64,000 bases of DNA from Blautia wexlerae (lineage in GTDB: Bacteria; Bacillota; Clostridia; Lachnospirales; Lachnospiraceae): contig NZ_JAAIMY010000013.1 of assembly GCF_013300825.1 (NCBI RefSeq), positions 1 through 64,000 of the forward strand, in the 5' to 3' direction. How positions within the stretch are numbered: the stretch's first letter is position 1; each line of letters begins with the position of its first letter. The translations under genes and the position numbers were made by a program. This document shows positions 26,901 to 35,142 of the stretch, piece by piece. Under the pieces are notes generated by a model, which was not told where the DNA came from, ran no database searches, and saw nothing but the letters and a program-made list of their open reading frames with translations.

Positions 26901-27785
26901 GAGAACATGGAATATCATCGTGGCACCAGTTGGAAAGCCAAGCTACGTGTCGCAGTTGATAAATCAATCTGGACTTCCATCAACTATGAGGAATTTCTGC
27001 AAAAGATGCAGTTAGCCGGATATGAAGTCCGGCAGGGAAAGCACCTGTCCTTCCGTGCACCGGAGCAGAAGAACTTCACTTATATGAAATCTCTCGGAAG
27101 CTATTATTCCGAAGAAAATGTTCGCATCCGTCTGGCTAAAAATCGTAGCAAAGTAAAAACTCCAAGACATCTGTCCAGAGAAGCTCGCTTGTATATCAAT
27201 ATCTCCACTTATGTCACAACTGGAAATCGAGAGGGATTTGAACGATGGGCAAAGCTCAATAATCTAAAAGAGGCAGCCCGCACCTTCAACTATCTTTCCG
27301 AAAATAACTTGCTGAATTATGACGATTTCAGGCAGCATGTATCTGACATTGAAGCTTCTGTGAAAGTTGCCGACCAAAGAATAGCACAAATCAACAGTGA
27401 GCTGAGCACGCAGAAAGTCATTCAGAAACACTGCAATTCTTACCGGCTTTGTCGTAAAGTAATTGAAGATTGTAAATCTGCTAAAAATCCAAAAGCATAC
27501 CGCACCAAACATCAGGCAGAATACCAGCTCCACGATTCACTAAAAAAAGAGCTTCAGGATCTCGGTATCACCAAAATCCCAAGCTCTAATAAAATCCAGA
27601 AGCGGATTGAAAATCTTGAATCTGAACAGGATGCTACTGTCCGGGAAAAACAGGAATTGCAGAAAAAGCAGAAAACCCTAGAGATCATTCAGCAAAATTT
27701 CACTGTACTGCTCGATGCTCCAGAGATCAGTTCAGACTTACTTCCGGCAAAAAAGGAACCTGTTTCTGTCACAAGAGAAAAATAA
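23936..27785 (+). CDS. MOB-family relaxase split by a group II intron (exons 23936-24284 and 26755-27785)
   Basis: Exon 1 encodes ALDYITNPDKTDEKLLVS and the metal-binding motif HVDKNHIHNHII. Exon 2 resumes with NAASFVDHHKYVSNKRSYHK and runs through ENGLATSMPTGEKG to a coiled-coil tail ending PVSVTREK. Joining 24284 to 26755 makes a TTC Phe codon and the expected HNHIIFNAASF, giving 459 residues. Relaxases nick oriT by a Tyr and carry the strand during conjugation. The intron sits right after the His cluster, so an unspliced transcript gives no working relaxase. The exons are otherwise intact. Confidence 0.88.
24837..26654 (+). CDS. ltrA: Group II intron protein: reverse transcriptase, maturase, HNH endonuclease
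   Basis: 605 residues. Reverse transcriptase motifs: GKLRPLGIPSIDDKLVQE, GDIKGFFDNIDH, SGTPQGGIISPILANIY and YADD in VRYADDFLIG. The maturase region follows (about 430-500), and a C-terminal HNH endonuclease with zinc-type pairs CEWCGK and CESCHTKIHS. It promotes splicing of its own intron and inserts it by target-primed reverse transcription. It is full length, unlike the split copy at the left edge. The two proteins differ clearly, so they are from different intron lineages. Confidence 0.95.
   Translation: MRNPENVLNSLQEHSAQSGYVYDRLYRNLFNREFFLQAYQNIYASQGNMTAGTDGKTIDAMSLERVDRLIAALKDESYQPKPSRRTYIPKKNGKLRPLGIPSIDDKLVQEVVRMLLESIYENSFEDTSHGFRPNKSCHTALRMIQNRFTRCKWFVEGDIKGFFDNIDHNVMIGILRKRIKDERFLRLIRKFLNAGYMEDNQVHQSYSGTPQGGIISPILANIYLDQFDKYMAEFKKRFDRGNKRAVNVEYRKLSDKRIRLKRKLAKAKTEEEKQSLLESIWELDKVHKSIPCKDPMDENFRRLQYVRYADDFLIGIIGAKEDAQAVKQEIGTYIAGQLKLELSDEKTLVTKATDRAKFLGFEIRVTPQSNHTKKTKSGSTARNYSGHVMLEVPTSAIQKKLLELGAMRIDVRNGTEIWQPTHRGKLVGRTDLSILDQYNGEIRGFCNYYAIANNRSKLHKFRYIMEYSFYKTLACKYRTTKRKIIVQYRIGKDIGVKFQDKHGKERIRLLWQGSLARDPYPLGKEADIIHKPKGILKKPSLGARLKANRCEWCGKETSVLVMHQVRTLKELDESQPWAAFMKKINRKTLVVCESCHTKIHSADCE
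26660..26693 (+). ncRNA. Group II intron domain V
   Basis: A 34-base hairpin starting GAGCCGGATACAGCGAGAG and ending GTAAGTCCGGTTC, matching the conserved domain V with its GAGCCG start, bulge and GAGA-type loop. It is the catalytic core of the ribozyme and fixes the intron's 3' region. Confidence 0.9.
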
Positions 27786-27800
27786 GATTGCACTGGCAAC

Positions 27801-28037
27801 TCACTCATTTTCTTCCAAATCTTCCCAAGGTTTCAAATCCTTTTCCTCCCAGGTGACACCATACGGTGCACCTCCGGAGGTATAACCAGCAATACAGAAA
27901 AATCGGTCATCTTGCAAGATCTCTTCTTTGGTCAGATTATCTCTTGCTTCTTTTTTCCGTTTTGCTCGCCTCTGTTTCCTCTTTTGTTTCGCAACAGCTG
28001 CTTTTTCTTCCGGCGTTTTCCTATGTCCTTTTGCCAT
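27801..28037 (-). CDS. Small basic element protein
   Basis: 78 residues: a very basic N-terminus (AKGHRKTPEEKAAVAKQKRKQ, then RRAKRKKEARD) and an acidic C-terminus ending WEDLEENE, with CIAGYTSGGAPYGVTWEEKD between. It faces the relaxase tail end to end. A nucleic-acid-binding role is plausible from charge alone. I recognise the type from mobile elements but no named family. Confidence 0.6.
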   Translation of the reverse strand: MAKGHRKTPEEKAAVAKQKRKQRRAKRKKEARDNLTKEEILQDDRFFCIAGYTSGGAPYGVTWEEKDLKPWEDLEENE

Positions 28038-28160
28038 AAGTGTTTCTAGTGTAATTCCACTCTGAATGTCTTTTAGTATACGAGTTTCATACCCTGTTTC
28101 ACGTTTCTCAACAATTCTATAGTATGATGAACATAAAAGATTCGGTGAATCAACATTGTA

Positions 28161-28529
28161 CTAATACTTTTTTTCAACCGAAGTTTTCAATTTTTCAAAA
28201 GCTTCTTCACTGATTACATGTTCTATCCGACAGGCATCTCTTTCTGCAGTTTCCCGATCAACCCCGACAGCTACAAGCTGCTCCGTAAAGAACTGATGGC
28301 GTTCATAAATTTTCTCGGCAACCTCCCGCCCGGCATTAGTCAGATTGAGGTATCCATCTTCATCGACAGTCAGGAAACCGCCATTCTTTAACACACCTAC
28401 TGCATGGCTGATGCTCGGTTTACTGAATCCCATGTGCCGGGCAAGATCAATGGATCGGACCATACCCTGCTTCTTTTGAAGAATCAGCACAGCCTCCAGA
28501 TAATCCTCCCCGGACGCATGAATCTTCAT
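28161..28529 (-). CDS. DtxR/MntR-family metal-dependent repressor
   Basis: 122 residues. The winged helix (EDYLEAVLILQKKQGMVRSIDLARHMGFSKPSISHAV) and the dimerisation/metal helix (HQFFTEQLVAVGVDRETAERDACRIEHVISEEAFEKL) are clear, including the Glu, Cys and His ligand positions of the family. The SH3-like third domain of DtxR is absent, as in MntR and the S. equi equibactin regulator. It is the last gene of the importer operon, 11 bases after an ABC gene. It is the natural candidate to bind the AGTTAG-N6-CTAACT palindromes. Confidence 0.92.
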   Translation of the reverse strand: MKIHASGEDYLEAVLILQKKQGMVRSIDLARHMGFSKPSISHAVGVLKNGGFLTVDEDGYLNLTNAGREVAEKIYERHQFFTEQLVAVGVDRETAERDACRIEHVISEEAFEKLKTSVEKKY

Positions 28530-28540
28530 CGGTTCCTCCT

Positions 28541-30289
28541 TTATGCAAGGCTCCAGCCGGAAGCCTTTTTACGGATATTTACAAAATCCTGATAAATCCC
28601 GGCTTTTGCCATAAGCTCGTCATGGGTTCCCTGTTCGCTGATCCGTCCATCAGAGATCACCAAAATCTGATCTGCCTGACGGATGGTATTCAGGCGATGT
28701 GCAATCACAAGTAATGTTTTACCCTTTACCAGCTCATTGATTGCCTCCTGGATATAGCTTTCATTATCGGTATCAACACTTGCAGTCGCTTCATCCAGAA
28801 TGACAATCGGTGCGTCCTTCAAAATGCATCGGGCGATAGAGATTCTTTGCTTTTCGCCGCCGGACAGAGTAGCGCCGCCTTCACCGATGACTGTCTGGAA
28901 TCCATCTGGCAGCGCCATGATAAAATCATAGCAGCGGGCTTTTTTTGCAGCCTCATAGACTTCTTCCTCGGTAGCGTCCGGTTTACCCATGCTGATATTG
29001 TTGTAAATGGTATCCTGGAACAAGTACACCCTCTGGAAAACCATGCTGATCTGTTCCATCAGTTCGGCGAGAGGTACATCCCGAATATCTGTACCACGGA
29101 TTGTCACTTTGCCGGATTTCACATCCCACAGCCGCGCCAGAAGGTTCGCAATCGTGGATTTGCCACCGCCAGACGGTCCCACAAGTGCGGTCATGGTATT
29201 CTTCTGCATAGAGAAGCTGATGTTGTGCAGGACTTCCTTGTCCTGATAGGCGAAGCCCACATCGCTAAATTGTACTTCTGGCTGATCCGGCTGTGCCTGT
29301 GACAGAATATGTTGATTTCCGTTATCGGGAAGTTCGGGCTCGTCCAAAACAGCTTCAATGCGGTCTAATGCGGCATTCATCACGGTCAGTCGGGTTGCTT
29401 CTCCATAAAGAGCTTTCAGAGGTCCAAAGAGATCAAAGACAAACAGCAGCACGCCCAAAAGATAAGCCAGGGAGAGTACGCCTTCCTGATGTAAAAAAAC
29501 GGATAAACCGAAGATAGCGGCAATACCCACGCCATAGAGAATGTTTAAGCCAGTGGTCCACGGTGTCATTTTCTGCTCAAACTTCGTATTGACATCCCTT
29601 GATTTTTTGAAGTTTTCCGTTAATTCGTCAGATTTTTCTCCGAGCAGATTGTAACTTTTGATAACCCCAATTCCTTCAGCAAAAGACAAGACCGCATCCG
29701 TCAAATTCTCGCTTTGGTTTTGACGCCCGACAGCCTCCTTGAAGGAAACCTTATTCATATATTTTGCAACCAGTGATGCCAGCAAGGTAATGATTACCGC
29801 AATCAGCCCAAGTCTCCAATCCAGTACGAACATAAAAACAGCTAAAACCAAAGTAGACAGCATATAGCTCATCATGTTGCCAATGGTACTCATAGAAACT
29901 TCCTCAATGAATACCATATCCGTACTGAGAACAGAGCTGATTTTTCCAATATTCCCCGATGTAAAGTAACCCATCGGCATTTTTCTTAAATGATTTCCCA
30001 ACTCCATCCGTTTATCAGCAAAGATCATAAATCCAGCGGCACTTTGCAGACGGTCGCTCAAATAGTGAACCACTGTCTGAACCACTACAACAGCTAATAA
30101 TCCAAGTCCGACAAACAGACAGGTCTTTCCAGTCAGCGTATTATCAGCAAACCCGGCCAAGACAATAAACGCCATGAAGATCGGCATTTTGGAGAGAATG
30201 GACTCGACAAATGCACATAGAAATGCAGCCTGAATACGGCTTTTATACCTCCCGGAGAGGTTCAGGATTCTTGAAATCAATGCAAACAT
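28541..30289 (-). CDS. ABC transporter half with exporter fold, YbtQ/IrtB-like
   Basis: 582 residues: a six-helix membrane domain (1-310) and an ATPase with Walker A GPSGGGKST, signature LSGGEKQRISIARC, Walker B IVILDEATASVD and VIAHRLNTI. Pairs of this type (YbtP/YbtQ, IrtA/IrtB) import ferric siderophores although the fold is that of exporters. It starts directly after the stop of its partner with AAGGAGG upstream. Place between siderophore regulator genes supports import of the iron complex; export of the free siderophore is the alternative. Confidence 0.88.
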   Translation of the reverse strand: MFALISRILNLSGRYKSRIQAAFLCAFVESILSKMPIFMAFIVLAGFADNTLTGKTCLFVGLGLLAVVVVQTVVHYLSDRLQSAAGFMIFADKRMELGNHLRKMPMGYFTSGNIGKISSVLSTDMVFIEEVSMSTIGNMMSYMLSTLVLAVFMFVLDWRLGLIAVIITLLASLVAKYMNKVSFKEAVGRQNQSENLTDAVLSFAEGIGVIKSYNLLGEKSDELTENFKKSRDVNTKFEQKMTPWTTGLNILYGVGIAAIFGLSVFLHQEGVLSLAYLLGVLLFVFDLFGPLKALYGEATRLTVMNAALDRIEAVLDEPELPDNGNQHILSQAQPDQPEVQFSDVGFAYQDKEVLHNISFSMQKNTMTALVGPSGGGKSTIANLLARLWDVKSGKVTIRGTDIRDVPLAELMEQISMVFQRVYLFQDTIYNNISMGKPDATEEEVYEAAKKARCYDFIMALPDGFQTVIGEGGATLSGGEKQRISIARCILKDAPIVILDEATASVDTDNESYIQEAINELVKGKTLLVIAHRLNTIRQADQILVISDGRISEQGTHDELMAKAGIYQDFVNIRKKASGWSLA

Positions 30290-32074
30290 TTATCTTCCCT
30301 CCTTTGCAGTAGATACTTTCCACTCGGCGCTGTCCTGAGCCGCTTTCCACAACTTTTGGTATTCTGGGCAAGCTTGAATCAGCTCCTGATGTTTTCCGGT
30401 TGCCACCATCTTTCCGTGATCCATAACGCATATTTGATCTGCGTTCATTATAGCGGGAAGTTTGTGAGCGATAACTACCAAGGTTTTTCCCTCCACCAGC
30501 TCCGCAATAGCAGCCTCCATTTTTTCCTCATTTTCTGGATCAGCATAGGCCGTAGCCTCGTCAAGCACTACAATCGGGGCATCCTTCAATATTGCCCGCG
30601 CCAGGGAAATTCGCTGGCGCTGCCCCCCGGAAAGCATTTTCCCCGCATCGCCCGCCATGGAGTGAATACCTTGCGGCAGCTTTTCCAGAAACTCCATACA
30701 CCGGGCTTTCTTCGCCGCCTGCATTACTTCCTCATCGGTAGCATCCAAACGTCCAAGACGGATATTTTCCAGCAGGGAGGTGTTAAACAGGTACTGATCC
30801 TGAGCCACATAGGAAATGCGGCTGTTCAATGCCTCCAGGCTCATATCACAAAGTTTATGCCCGCCAATGGAAATGCTCCCTTTCTGCGGGTCATAGTAGT
30901 GGATCAACAGTTTTGCAAGGGTGCTCTTGCCAGAACCGGATTCACCAACTAGGGCAGTTTTTTGTCCTGCTTGTGCCACAAAGGTAATATCGTGGAGGAC
31001 TTCGTTTTCCGCTATTATCGGTTTCCCATCTGGGCCAGGCTGTGTCGTCTGATACGCAAAGGAAACATGATCGTAAGAAATGTTAAAATCCTGTCCGTGG
31101 AAATCATCCTCAGCAGCTTGCAGCGGTGCCGTATTTAACATCTGTTCAAGTGCCGTGATCTTATAATTCAGATTCGGAATCGTCTCCATAAAGCCCAGTG
31201 CTTTCAGGAGAGGAATCCCAATGCTGAGGGAAAGGCAGAGGACTAAAATCAAATCAGGTAAAGTGCTTATGCCACAGAGAACAAACCATGCCCCAAGAGG
31301 CAAAGTCAGAATAACAGTGCAGGGCAGTAGACTTCCGTATATCGCCATCCAGGGCCAGGCGGCCTTATACCATGCCAAGGTATAATCCCGATAGTCCGTT
31401 ACATCCTTGCGGAAGTTCTCGTAAGATTCGCTCTCCCGGTTGAAAACCTTGACAACCTCCATACCATTGATGTACTCAATGATCGTGTTGTTCATTTTCT
31501 GTGCAGACTGATAGTAGGGACCCATGCGCTTCATTCCAACAGAGTACATAATGACCATGGAGAGCAGGCTGATCGGGATAGAGGCCAAAGACATAAGAGC
31601 CAGTTTCCAGTCCGCACAAAACATAGCAACATAAATCACCAGCGGGATCAGTAAATTTGCGATACCCTCTGGGACTGAATGAGCAAGGAGCAATTCCAAG
31701 CTGTCCACATCATCGACAAACAGCTTTTTGATTGTCCCTGTCCCTTTTTCCTCCACAATGCCAAGGGGAAGTTTCTCAAACTTCTTTTGCAGAGATACCC
31801 GCAGCCGCAACAATGTGTTATATGCTGCTTTATGAGAAATTGATAATCCCCATCCATAAAAAAACGCCTGCAAAACAAGACAGATCAAAACCCCTATAAC
31901 ACGCAATAAAACAAATTCTGTTTCAACAGAATCGCCCATAACCAATGGCGAAATGACCTGATAGGCCAGCACAAAAGGCAGGATACCCGTAAGAACGCTG
32001 ACCAGTACGACAACCGTGGCCACATACATATTTTTCTTATATGGCCCTGCGTACTCAAAGATTTTTTTGAACAT
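30290..32074 (-). CDS. ABC transporter half with exporter fold, YbtP/IrtA-like
   Basis: 594 residues with a six-helix domain and an ATPase: Walker A GESGSGKST, signature LSGGQRQRISLARA, Walker B IVVLDEATAYADPE. ATAYAD instead of ATASVD, also seen in the siderophore-type subfamily, makes it the non-identical partner of the next gene. There is no siderophore-interacting flavin domain (as in IrtA), so reduction of the iron must happen elsewhere. It starts 127 bases behind the ECF ATPase gene after a hairpin. Confidence 0.88.
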   Translation of the reverse strand: MFKKIFEYAGPYKKNMYVATVVVLVSVLTGILPFVLAYQVISPLVMGDSVETEFVLLRVIGVLICLVLQAFFYGWGLSISHKAAYNTLLRLRVSLQKKFEKLPLGIVEEKGTGTIKKLFVDDVDSLELLLAHSVPEGIANLLIPLVIYVAMFCADWKLALMSLASIPISLLSMVIMYSVGMKRMGPYYQSAQKMNNTIIEYINGMEVVKVFNRESESYENFRKDVTDYRDYTLAWYKAAWPWMAIYGSLLPCTVILTLPLGAWFVLCGISTLPDLILVLCLSLSIGIPLLKALGFMETIPNLNYKITALEQMLNTAPLQAAEDDFHGQDFNISYDHVSFAYQTTQPGPDGKPIIAENEVLHDITFVAQAGQKTALVGESGSGKSTLAKLLIHYYDPQKGSISIGGHKLCDMSLEALNSRISYVAQDQYLFNTSLLENIRLGRLDATDEEVMQAAKKARCMEFLEKLPQGIHSMAGDAGKMLSGGQRQRISLARAILKDAPIVVLDEATAYADPENEEKMEAAIAELVEGKTLVVIAHKLPAIMNADQICVMDHGKMVATGKHQELIQACPEYQKLWKAAQDSAEWKVSTAKEGR

Positions 32075-32118
32075 AAGCCCTCCTTATATTGAGCCGTACT
32101 GTCTGTGCTTCAAAAACA

Positions 32119-32148
32119 AGAGGCCGCCAAAGTAAAGTGGCCTCTTAT
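32119..32148 (-). terminator. Hairpin between ECF and ABC genes
   Basis: On the minus strand AAGAGGCC and GGCCTCTT pair, followed by GTTTTTG. It is probably a leaky terminator that sets lower expression of the ABC pair. Confidence 0.6.
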
Positions 32149-32200
32149 CATTATCTTTCTGTCCAGTCAAGGCGGCCCTGACATTCATAATTTCTAAAAT

Positions 32201-33667
32201 TCACTGGCGGATTCGGAAAAAATCCAAAACCTTTTTACTGCCGGATTCGTCCAATGGATAGCTTTCTTTTACTTGCCCTTTTTCCATATGGACTACATAC
32301 GAACATCCCGCCATCACCAACTCCGGATCATGCGTAATAACAAGAAGCGTTTTGCCCTGATCCGCGAGTGACTTCAAACTCCGCGCAACTTCCCTCATAT
32401 GTTTGAGATCAAGCCCGCTTGTTGGTTCGTCAAACACAATGATCTCCCGGTTACTCACAATGGCAGACGCGATCGCTACCCGCTGTTTTTGCCCGCCGGA
32501 AAGAGAAAGCGGGTGCCTGTCTTTATATTCCAGCAGATCAAACTGTTTAAGGATTTTATCCACAACAGTTTCATCCTTGTTGTCCATGCTCAGAAGCACT
32601 TCATCCGCCACGCTTTCGGTAAATAGCTGATGGCTGGTATCCTGCATTACCATGTAGCAATGTTTGAGCCGGGCTTTCCAATCAAGGGTTTTCCCCTCAA
32701 CCTGCAAAAAGCCACACTTCTTTTCCAGTCCGCAAATACAGCGGGCCAGAGTAGATTTTCCAGCGCCATTCAGACCGATAATGGCAATCGTTTCTCCAAC
32801 AGGCAGTTCTGCACTCGGAATATGGAGGCTTTCCGGTTCCCGCTTTTTATACGCAAAGCAGAAATTTTGAAATTCCATCTGTTTAGCTGTATGCGCCTGA
32901 TACTGATTCGCAGGCTTCAACTTCGAGAGAGAAAACGGCCGCAGCCCTATTTCTTTTCGAGTGCCATCCGATAAGCTGTCAAATTCAGCAGGCGTGTATT
33001 CCCGTTCAATCTCCCCATCTTTTACATACAGCACACGATCTGCAAGATCGTGAAGGTAGTAAAGGCGGTGTTCTGCGATCAGAATTGTTTTGCCCTGCTT
33101 TTTCCAGAGGCTTAGGACCTGCCGCAGGTCATCAATAGCAGCCATATCCAAATTAGAAGATGGTTCGTCCAGGACCATAATTCCCGGCAGCAATACACTT
33201 GATGAAGCACAGGCTATTTTTTGCTTTTCGCCTCCGGACAGAGCAAACACGCTTCGCCCCATCAAATCTTCAATATGATAATCGGAAACTGTCCGGTCAA
33301 TCCTTTTCAGGATATCCTCCTGAGGATAGCCTAAATTTTCACAGGCAAAGGCTAATTCACTATCCGTATCCACGTTGAAAAACTGACTTTTGGGATTCTG
33401 GAATACAGATCCCACCATAGCAGCCAAGTCATAAAGCGGCGTATCTGATACGCTTTTTCCGTCCAGAAGGACATCGCCCTCTAATTTGCCCTCGTAATAA
33501 TGAGGCACCAGCCCGTTTACCAAACGGGTAATCGTTGTTTTCCCACAGCCGGATTCTCCCGTGAGTAAAACAAATTCCCCTGTGTTTATGGTGAGATTGA
33601 CATTTCTAATCCCTCCGCCGCTGGATTCTTCACCATAAGAAAAAGAAACATTTTGAAAATCTATCAT
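32201..33667 (-). CDS. ECF transporter double ATPase (EcfA-A' fusion)
   Basis: 488 residues with two ATPase halves. First: Walker A GESGCGKTT, signature LSGGEKQKIACA, Walker B GIMVLDEPSSNLD. Second: GLNGAGKST, LSGGQKQRVAIA, IIVFDEPTSGLD. The start is ATG 33667, overlapping the T-component stop by ATGA. The frame is open to 33730 but without need. It energises the T and S components encoded just upstream. Fused double ATPases are typical for the group associated with MptD/Trep_Strep-type S components. Confidence 0.9.
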   Translation of the reverse strand: MIDFQNVSFSYGEESSGGGIRNVNLTINTGEFVLLTGESGCGKTTITRLVNGLVPHYYEGKLEGDVLLDGKSVSDTPLYDLAAMVGSVFQNPKSQFFNVDTDSELAFACENLGYPQEDILKRIDRTVSDYHIEDLMGRSVFALSGGEKQKIACASSSVLLPGIMVLDEPSSNLDMAAIDDLRQVLSLWKKQGKTILIAEHRLYYLHDLADRVLYVKDGEIEREYTPAEFDSLSDGTRKEIGLRPFSLSKLKPANQYQAHTAKQMEFQNFCFAYKKREPESLHIPSAELPVGETIAIIGLNGAGKSTLARCICGLEKKCGFLQVEGKTLDWKARLKHCYMVMQDTSHQLFTESVADEVLLSMDNKDETVVDKILKQFDLLEYKDRHPLSLSGGQKQRVAIASAIVSNREIIVFDEPTSGLDLKHMREVARSLKSLADQGKTLLVITHDPELVMAGCSYVVHMEKGQVKESYPLDESGSKKVLDFFRIRQ

Positions 33668-34416
33668 GGCAAAATCCCTCCTGCGGAAATTATCGGGGAA
33701 GCAATCGCCCAAAACACTACAAAGCAACAAAACAAGATCAGCACCACATCGGCAAAATTGAATTTAAGCTGGCAAATGTTTGTGCGTTTGACAGGAGCGC
33801 CGAGGCCACGGGTAATTGCCGCAGCGGAAAGTTCCTCACCGATTTTCACGGAGCAGGTAATCATCGGGATCAGCTTATACTCCAATATTTTTGAAGATTT
33901 TTTCCCTCCAAGTTTAATCCCACGCATTTTCATAGCGTCACTGATTGCTTCTGACTCCTGAAAGACAGTTGGAAAGAAGCGGAACATGACCGTTAAGGGG
34001 ATCGTCACTTCTTTAGGCATATGGATTCTTTCCATGCCGGAAATCAATTCACTGACCGTTGTTGTTTTCACTGCATAGGCAGCAATCGCAACACTGGGAA
34101 GGATTCGGCAGAAGAATCCTATTGTAAACAGAACAAGGAAATTCAATATCCCCGTAAGGTGCGGCAAAACATAAATTTGGACAGCATAAAAAACAGAAAA
34201 CACAGCAATATAGCCCACAGCTTTTGCACATTGTTTCGAGGTAAGCAGCAATATAGCCGGAACCACACAAAGAACAAGGCGGATCAGTCCCATAGCTTCT
34301 CCGCCTGTTCCACCCATGACAAAAATGCTTATGATGAAGATGAGCAACAGTTTTGTACGCGGATCGAGCCGCAACCCTTGTTCTGTTTTTTTGCTGAGCA
34401 GAATTTCCCGCGCCAT
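33664..34416 (-). CDS. ECF transporter T component
   Basis: 250 residues (MAREILLSKKTEQG at the start), five to six membrane segments, and the coupling motifs around MKMRGIKLGG and AAAITRGLGAPV, which contact the ATPases. The start ATG shares one base with the stop of the S-component gene (TAATG). The longer frame to 34524 runs inside that gene and is rejected. Confidence 0.88.
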   Translation of the reverse strand: MAREILLSKKTEQGLRLDPRTKLLLIFIISIFVMGGTGGEAMGLIRLVLCVVPAILLLTSKQCAKAVGYIAVFSVFYAVQIYVLPHLTGILNFLVLFTIGFFCRILPSVAIAAYAVKTTTVSELISGMERIHMPKEVTIPLTVMFRFFPTVFQESEAISDAMKMRGIKLGGKKSSKILEYKLIPMITCSVKIGEELSAAAITRGLGAPVKRTNICQLKFNFADVVLILFCCFVVFWAIASPIISAGGILP

Positions 34417-35012
34417 TATGCAATACCGGCACGCTGGAAGTGCTTTTTGCAAATGGCTTTCCCAATCATACCTCCGACAAGGCCAAACACAAAGCAGGCA
34501 ACCAGCAAAATAGGCGCAATCCACATAGGCATATATGTATTAAGGGTAGCTGCATATTCAGCGCCGTATCCTTCAGTCAGCATTACCATATAGCTTTCAC
34601 GGTTCAGGAAAATGGGAGCAAAGTTGCCAAACACCCAGATGCTGAACACACCGCAGGAAAGAACTGTACTCTTTGCACTTTTGTAGTCTGCCTTTTTCAG
34701 GATCACGTCAGCCAACAGGCCGCCAACAAGACCAGTTACCATAGTAAGATAGCCGTTGCCGAAGAACACCATGATTAGGCCAATCAGGAAACCCATGATT
34801 GCAGTCATCCCGAATTTTTTAGCCTTTGTAACATACAGCATATAGGGGATGCCGCCAATCAAAGGACACAGCACCGCCATCAGCGGAATAAAAATGGGGA
34901 TGAAGCCAAGCATCGCCACCAGCATAACAATGACGACATAGATGACGGTGTAGATGCCGATAGTAATTAAATCTTTTCCCTCAAGCCGGGAACTTTTTTT
35001 CTGGGAACTCAT
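34416..35012 (-). CDS. ECF transporter S component, MptD/Trep_Strep type
   Basis: 198 residues, six membrane segments, starting SSQKKSSRLEGKDLITIGIY and with LIGGIPYMLYVTKAKKFGM. It resembles the S components of the Trep_Strep group, whose substrates are not settled but which often sit beside siderophore genes. Here the setting points to the siderophore, its iron complex or a precursor. A perfect 12-base hairpin with an embedded regulatory palindrome lies just upstream. Confidence 0.85.
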   Translation of the reverse strand: MSSQKKSSRLEGKDLITIGIYTVIYVVIVMLVAMLGFIPIFIPLMAVLCPLIGGIPYMLYVTKAKKFGMTAIMGFLIGLIMVFFGNGYLTMVTGLVGGLLADVILKKADYKSAKSTVLSCGVFSIWVFGNFAPIFLNRESYMVMLTEGYGAEYAATLNTYMPMWIAPILLVACFVFGLVGGMIGKAICKKHFQRAGIA

Positions 35013-35030
35013 ACCAGTATCCTCCTATCT

Positions 35031-35066
35031 AAAAAATGGTGTAGTTAGCATTTTCTAACTACACCA
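35031..35066 (-). promoter_or_regulatory. Palindrome upstream of the ECF operon, also a terminator-like hairpin (site B)
   Basis: TGGTGTAGTTAG (35037-35048), a six-base loop and CTAACTACACCA (35055-35066) pair perfectly; on the minus strand TTTTTT follows. This can end the AraC transcript. The centre, AGTTAG-CATTTT-CTAACT (35043-35060), is also the best copy of the operator found before AraC, the NRPS operon and agrA, so it may serve as repressor site for the ECF genes. Confidence 0.7.
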
Positions 35067-35142
35067 CATATAATAACAATTTACGCCTACATTTCCAACC
35101 CAAAAACGGTTTTATTCTACCCAAAATCGGTATTTTTTAATT

